A DNA stretch of 64,000 nucleotides from Zingiber officinale (lineage: Eukaryota; Streptophyta; Magnoliopsida; Zingiberales; Zingiberaceae): positions 67,596,631 through 67,660,630 of the forward strand of contig NC_055993.1 in NCBI RefSeq assembly GCF_018446385.1, written 5' to 3'. A program made the translations under genes and the position numbers. Shown here one piece after another: positions 60,001 through 64,000 of the stretch (position 1 is the stretch's first letter; each line of letters starts with the position of its first letter). A model generated the notes under the pieces. That model was not told where the DNA came from. It ran no database searches and saw nothing but the letters and a program-made list of their open reading frames with translations.

Positions 60001-63000
60001 TTTCTATTTCACATTTCTATCCTTTTTCCTTTTTATTTGACTCTTGATAGAAGAAAAATCTGATCTCCTAGTGCCCTGGGTCATGTTTACTATGCGGGAA
60101 GGGAATACACATGGAAACAAGGTAGTGGAAATATTTCCCCAGCTGGCAGTATGCTTTGTTTCCTTTGACAGAATGGGAGGAAGGGACAGAAAAGACTAGG
60201 GAAATCTTTCCCCAGTTTGACTAAACTTTACTTCTGTCCCATTTAGTCGGAAAAGACATTTTTCTTGTGCAATGGAACTCAAATTCGACAAATAAAAGAC
60301 CAGTTTTTAAAATTTATTTTGGATTATTTTTATTTTTAAATTTATGTTTTCCTTCCTCTTTCCTTCCCTTCAAGGAAATGACTGAATGGGAAACTCCACT
60401 TTGGCCTCAAGGCATCTGTTTCCTACGGCCTGCCACCTAGGTGGATTAGTGAAGGGATGGCTGGATTGATCACTTAAATTTTTTATACCTCTTGCTGTTT
60501 ACTTTGATAAATGTAATAGAAAGAATGGAAAAGTGGGTGAATAAAAATGAGCTTTCATCCGTCATTTTGAATCAATCCAAAACAGGCAGTTCAAAGAGGG
60601 ATTGTATTCTAGTTTTTATCCATCTAACCAAGTAAGCAACACGATGGAAACACTTATCACTCATTCATCCATCTAATCATCTATTCATCCAACTTAATGC
60701 TTCCTCTGTTTTTCTCTTTTATACATTTGACTATTTGTCTCCCCCCGATATTCAAATATGATTTCTTTAGTCTTCTCATGGCTGTTCTGTCATCTCTGAC
60801 TTTATTACTTTCATATATATATTTTTTGAACTTATCATACTTTTGTTGTATGTCTCTCTTGTCAACCAGCGAATCTTCCTTTGGATTAGCCTCAACAATA
60901 CCATGTAAATACGCTAGTCATGTTTTGAACTTTAGAATATGTTACTCGTATTGTAGTTCCATGGCCGTTATTAATATCATTGCAAATTTGACTTGCAATT
61001 TCATCTCAATTTACTATGATAAACTCGTAGAACCAAGCAACACTTGCACATTCCTATCTTTTTTTTTCAATGACATTTTTTTTTTCATACTCCTATTCAT
61101 TTTGACCTTATGGAGGTTTTTCTTGTTTTCAAAATTTAAAATGGGAAGGGACTATTTTATTTCTTTAAACTGCATTGCTGTAGTAGAGATTGGAAATGGT
61201 TTGGGTTTTGAAAATCTAGCAGAGAAAAATGGGGGTATGATTCTATTGATTTAGTGGTTTTATGAGTTAACTTTGTTGGTTGATTTTTGAAGTTGTCCCA
61301 GGTTTGCTAATGGTGATTCTGGTATACTATTTTACGCAGTGGACAACCACCTGATAGCTTGCTTAGGGATGCTAAAAATACTAGCAAGTTCTTTAAGCAT
61401 GTTGGGAGTATTCATAGTTCAGAGCATGATGGGACCTCCAAGGGAGGCATTAGTGCTTACCGTATTCTGACCGTGGAGGAATATGAATCAGTGAGTTTTG
61501 ACAATTTTGTAATGGATGATTGTTCCATATCTTATCCATTCTAAGACATATTTTTCATATGATACTTCTAAAGAGAGAGTCAAATAAACCAGACATTGGG
61601 AAGCACTACTTTAATTTTGTAAACTTGGACGATATCATTGACAACTACCCATACAGAAGAAATTTGTCAGACAAAGAGAAGTTAAAAGGTTAGAAGACAA
61701 GGTTGTATATCACGAAGTGGATAACTATTTGATTTTGCAGATGCTGAGTAGGCATTTGCTTATTTACTTTTTAAGTAAGATTATAAGCATTTTGCAGAAA
61801 GCTTAACCCGCTTAGCCTTGGTTGATTTCTTGAGGGGTCTTGTTGAATTTGACCCAGTAAAAAGATGGTCACCTTTGCAGGTCACTAGTCTAACTTAATT
61901 TGTCAGTAGTTTATGGAGTTTCAATTGAATTTTAAGTAGTTACATATGTTCTCATTTTCAGGCTTCTGGTCATCCATTTGTCACTGGAGAACCATTTGAT
62001 TGTCCCTATAAACCACCCCTCGAGTCTCCAAGAATTGTAAGTCAATTCTGATATCCTAACCTTTTGGTTTCTACTTTAGTTGTGATCCTTCTGGTTTCTA
62101 ATTTAGTTGTGATCTCTCCATATTGGCCGATCTGTTGTTTGTCATTTGCTTGAGATCCCTCAATTTGGAACTTGACCTATCTGATACTTTATGTTTTAGA
62201 TTTAATATTTATATGTTAATTGTTTCTGATAGTCTTTCATTTCTTCTTCACTTCATGATAATGAATTTATGTCAATTAATGATGACCATGCTTGTTCTGA
62301 AGGCTACTGTTGGATGTGGGTTCTTACTCTGGATTGTTATTTGATACTGAACTAAAAATTTTTATTTTAATTTTGGGATTGTTTAGCCAGTCATGCATAC
62401 TGTAACGGTGGATCACAATCCAGGAGGTGGTCATTGGCTAGCTGCTGGTCTTTCTCCTCAGGTCGTTGTGAAACCTCATTGTCATTTCGGAAGACCTTTT
62501 TATTTCCGAAATATGTAAACTGTTTGATTTGACCATTACATCACAACTTTTAGTTATGAGTTTGTCATTTGATGTTATTCCATGTTAAGCAATCTTTTCA
62601 TCTTTCAGGTTTCAAGTGTTAACAAATATTCATCACAAAGTCCTCACGTTCACAAGGTGCCTATGTCTTATGGCAGTAGTTATGGCAGCTTTGGGAGCCA
62701 TGGTAGCTATAATGATAATACAGGACTAGGAAGCAGTTATGGAAGCTATGGCGACGTTAATAATATTCATGCCTATAATTCACCACTAGCTCCATCTGGG
62801 TTCAATGTGCATGTACAAGTTGGAGGACCATTTCTTGGAGCTAGTCCAGATGCAAGGCATAGGTCGCAGTTTTCTCATGGACATGGGTACAGTGTTAGCC
62901 CTTATGGAGGTCTGGGACCAATGTCCCTAGGAGTAAGTCCTTCTCAGTTTACTCCTCCAAGTTCCCAGATGCAGATTTCATCAGCTTCACCTGGAAAATA

Positions 63001-63420
63001 TGGTCCAACATCACCAGTTGGAGGTGGTTCTCGTGGTATCTCATTGAGTAAAGCAGCTGTTGTTGGCCAGTATAATAAGAGAGGTGTGGGCTACTCGTCC
63101 ATGTCTGTGCAGCCTTATGGAAGTGCATCTGAACATGGACAAGGATTTTCTAGTGATGGCATGACCTCTAATCATCCTGAGACTCAGTCTCTTGGACATG
63201 GTGGTCCTTATGCTGCATTTTTAGCTTCTAGTCATACTAACTGGAGGCAACAGTTGGGAGGAGCAAGCGGCTTTTGCAGTTCAACTTCTGTCAATCTGAA
63301 AGGTTATCCTGCACCTTATATGCATAACTCCATGACTTCTCAAAGATCAGAAGTTCCATTCGATATAACAGAAGGAAGTTCATCTGTGCCTCATCCTGGA
63401 GAATGGGACCCTGGTTACAG
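46977..63420 (+). CDS. YAK1: YAK1/DYRK-family protein kinase, 15 exons seen, 3' end off-window
   Basis: Exons: 46977-47168, 55316-55515, 56127-56280, 56373-56482, 56608-56677, 56785-56867, 56951-57029, 57137-57177, 57406-57528, 61340-61490, 61574-61688, 61798-61880, 61962-62036, 62387-62461 and 62609-63420. All junctions are GT/AG and keep one frame, giving at least 787 codons. The product is a plant YAK1 homologue, a dual-specificity Ser/Thr-Tyr kinase that in Arabidopsis works in TOR-linked growth and stress signalling. Kinase landmarks are GQGTFG (ATP loop), VAVKVIKN (catalytic Lys), [13 protein letters not shown], and the DYRK activation-loop YSY. A disordered Ser/Tyr/Gly-rich tail follows. 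The start is the first in-frame ATG. No lesion was found, so this looks functional. Confidence 0.93.
47998..48032. repeat. (TA)n microsatellite, about 35 bp
   Basis: A pure TA array in intron 1, bracketed by two near copies of TCTATTGACATCGAAGCTAG (47948-47985 and 48033-48063). It therefore grew inside or beside a short duplication. Confidence 0.95.
49187..50057 (-). pseudogene. LINE reverse transcriptase, broken into fragments
   Basis: The fragment 50057-49860 has [19 protein letters not shown] and [19 protein letters not shown] (RT blocks 2-3). Next, in other frames, come [11 protein letters not shown] and the FADD catalytic block near 49650. The fragment 49489-49187 carries the C-terminal [12 protein letters not shown] and IRPVMLY-like blocks (here [13 protein letters not shown]). 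At least three frame breaks make it inactive. Confidence 0.85.
50780..51541 (-). pseudogene. LINE endonuclease domain
   Basis: 253 open codons include a [12 protein letters not shown] start region, [39 protein letters not shown], and the AQHRLVV histidine region. These are the conserved APE-type endonuclease motifs of RTE LINEs, which nick the target DNA. The true N terminus lies further 5' in another frame (51700-51542). The frame stops at 50780. Confidence 0.85.
52528..53194 (+). mobile_element. TRIM element, 667 bp, TSD ATTCA
   Basis: Two 197-bp direct repeats (52528-52724 and 52998-53194) start TGTTGGGGTTG and end CCTACA. They flank 273 bp beginning with the PBS TGGTATCAG at 52727 and ending with a GAGGGGGGAA polypurine tract (52987-52996). 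ATTCA flanks both sides (52523-52527 and 53195-53199). There is no coding capacity. The repeats differ at roughly a dozen sites, so the insertion is not recent. This is a complete terminal-repeat retrotransposon in miniature. Confidence 0.92.
54430..54780. repeat. Possible MITE-like sequence
   Basis: A segment opening GGGTGTGTTT and closing CAAGCAAACAAAGG shares wording (CTTTGGCAGAA, CATGCAATGGA-like, AAACAAGG) with 60080-60400 in intron 9. It may be a pair of diverged non-autonomous DNA transposons, but termini were not proven. Confidence 0.35.
54788..54955 (-). mobile_element. Second Au-type SINE, diverged
   Basis: CAGTCCGGTGCACGAAGCTCC, then CCCATGACCTCAAGGTCACA and CAAAGCTTCCC, match the SINE at 5531-5694 in order and strand. 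The flanks have a rough duplication around TCAAGGAAA / TCCAAGGAAA (54769 and 54958). It has diverged far more from the family consensus than the first copy. Confidence 0.75.
55316..56280 (+). CDS. YAK1: YAK1 exons 2-3: pre-kinase region and N lobe
   Basis: Exon 2 (55316-55515) encodes the DYRK-homology region before the kinase, including [16 protein letters not shown] and the [17 protein letters not shown] segment typical of YAK1. Exon 3 (56127-56280) has the glycine loop [11 protein letters not shown] and [16 protein letters not shown]. Confidence 0.93.
56373..57528 (+). CDS. YAK1: YAK1 exons 4-9: catalytic core
   Basis: Exon 4 (56373-56482) and exon 5 (56608-56677) carry [18 protein letters not shown] and [19 protein letters not shown]. 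Exon 6 (56785-56867) has [14 protein letters not shown], where Met replaces the usual Leu. Exon 7 (56951-57029) has [17 protein letters not shown], and exon 8 (57137-57177) has [14 protein letters not shown], together forming the DYRK activation loop. Exon 9 (57406-57528) has [17 protein letters not shown]. Confidence 0.93.
57529..61339 (+). other. YAK1: YAK1 intron 9, 3.8 kb
   Basis: It runs from GTAGGT to ACGCAG. It holds poly(T)/CT-rich DNA next to the donor and a loose duplication (GATTATGGAGGCCATACAC / GATTATTGAGGCCACACAC, 57890-58040). Possible MITE-like sequence lies at 60080-60400. ORFs here match nothing I recognise. Confidence 0.8.
61340..62036 (+). CDS. YAK1: YAK1 exons 10-13: C lobe end
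   Basis: Exon 10 (61340-61490) starts [18 protein letters not shown]. Exon 11 (61574-61688) has [19 protein letters not shown]. Exon 12 (61798-61880) has [19 protein letters not shown], with the conserved Arg of subdomain XI. Exon 13 (61962-62036) has [14 protein letters not shown]. The exon 11 acceptor (AAAG before 61574) is the weakest call, chosen because it keeps frame and the KPDIGK block. Confidence 0.88.
62387..63420 (+). CDS. YAK1: YAK1 exons 14-15: disordered C-terminal tail
   Basis: Exon 14 (62387-62461) encodes [17 protein letters not shown]. Exon 15 (62609-63420) is a 270-codon low-complexity region rich in Ser, Tyr, Gly and Pro, with SYGS-type repeats at its start and SPSQFTPP near the middle. 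It ends GEWDPGY before GTAAAA, in phase 2. This matches the position of the WDP motif in plant YAK1, with more coding sequence expected downstream. Confidence 0.9.
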
Positions 63421-63981
63421 GTAAAAACTGAATCCTAGATCCTGCAAAACTATTGTTTATTCTAGAACTTGGCCATTTCTGTTCTACCTTATTGACTTGT
63501 TTTGCTTTTGATGCATACCTGAAAGATGGGTCAATTTTCACTCAAATACATTAGCATTTTAGTGAGACTGTAGGGATTGATTCTTACAACAAGATGACCA
63601 TTAGCGGATAAAGTATAGAGATCTTGTTCAGTTTATTGTGCATTGAGTTTTTATCTATGCAAATCACAAAAGTTTCCATCTATAATCTTGTCTAGAAAAT
63701 AATCCTTTTTATTAAAAGAAATTATATGTTTATTTTATTATTATTTACTATTATTATTTTAAAATTGTTCAAATGTTACTAGATGATTCCTTCTACCAAT
63801 AAGATTCAACCAATGTTAAGATATTTTTCCTAGTTTTGACAGTATTTGTGTTGGACATATCCAATTCAGTAAGTCTTCCTAAGCATTTTTCATCTGGTTT
63901 TACCACCAAGGTGTAGTGGACATGAAATTTGATGGATTTTATTTGTCATGCTAACAATCCTTCATATACTGCGCTTGGCAG

Positions 63982-64000
63982 TTTGTCTTCATATGAAAGA
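63982..64000 (+). CDS. YAK1: Possible start of YAK1 exon 16, cut by the window
   Basis: CTTGGCAG at 63974-63981 is a plausible acceptor. The 19 bases after it complete the split codon as Ser and stay open. There is too little sequence to confirm. Confidence 0.35.

Noticed and set aside
60697-61254. 185-residue ORF in YAK1 intron 9
   Set aside because: It is Phe/Leu/Ser-rich from T-rich intronic DNA, with no recognisable domain and no splice support.

Overview
This is plant nuclear DNA. It has spliced genes with GT/AG introns, Sirevirus-type Copia, Ty3/gypsy, CACTA, RTE-LINE, SINE and TRIM elements, and one long host gene whose closest known relatives are plant kinases. The repeat types look monocot, possibly the ginger order, but that placement is an impression and the sequence does not prove it. 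About three quarters of the window is transposon-derived. Only one gene looks functional: the 5' part of a YAK1/DYRK-family protein kinase on the + strand, with coding exons from 46977 to 63420 and its 3' end beyond the window.

Layout: 1-3302 is the truncated end of a Ty3/gypsy element (- strand) with its LTR. 3900-7500 is a decayed CACTA (En/Spm) transposase region (- strand) split by an Au-type SINE. 7500-8950 is an LTR-like remnant. 8951-11131 is a degenerate second copy of the YAK1 promoter and leader, itself interrupted by a gypsy solo LTR (9016-10286, TSD CGATA) and a SINE. 11340-13420 is an LTR-like block rich in minisatellites. 13556-24008 is a full-length, young Sirevirus (TSD CAAAG, near-identical LTRs, broken gag and pol) holding a 1.47-kb tract with no C on the + strand. 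25685-28434 is a three-exon F-box/SKIP8-like gene (- strand) with a frameshift.

32153-44702 is a three-level nest. The outermost level is a Mutator-like transposon with inverted arms of about 0.9 kb and a 9-bp TSD (ATTATTTTA). It carries a captured fragment of an importin-alpha (IMPA9-like) gene with its introns. Its right arm is split by a pol-less Sirevirus derivative (34434-44221), whose 5' LTR is split by a 2.4-kb solo LTR (41427-43801, TSD CACCT). 46207-46976 is the YAK1 promoter and leader with three small upstream ORFs. Intron 1 of YAK1 (8.1 kb) contains an RTE LINE, a 667-bp TRIM with a perfect TSD, and another Au-type SINE.

The genes do not form a pathway. The unifying story is transposon nesting, capture of a host gene fragment, and duplication of one gene's 5' end upstream of itself.
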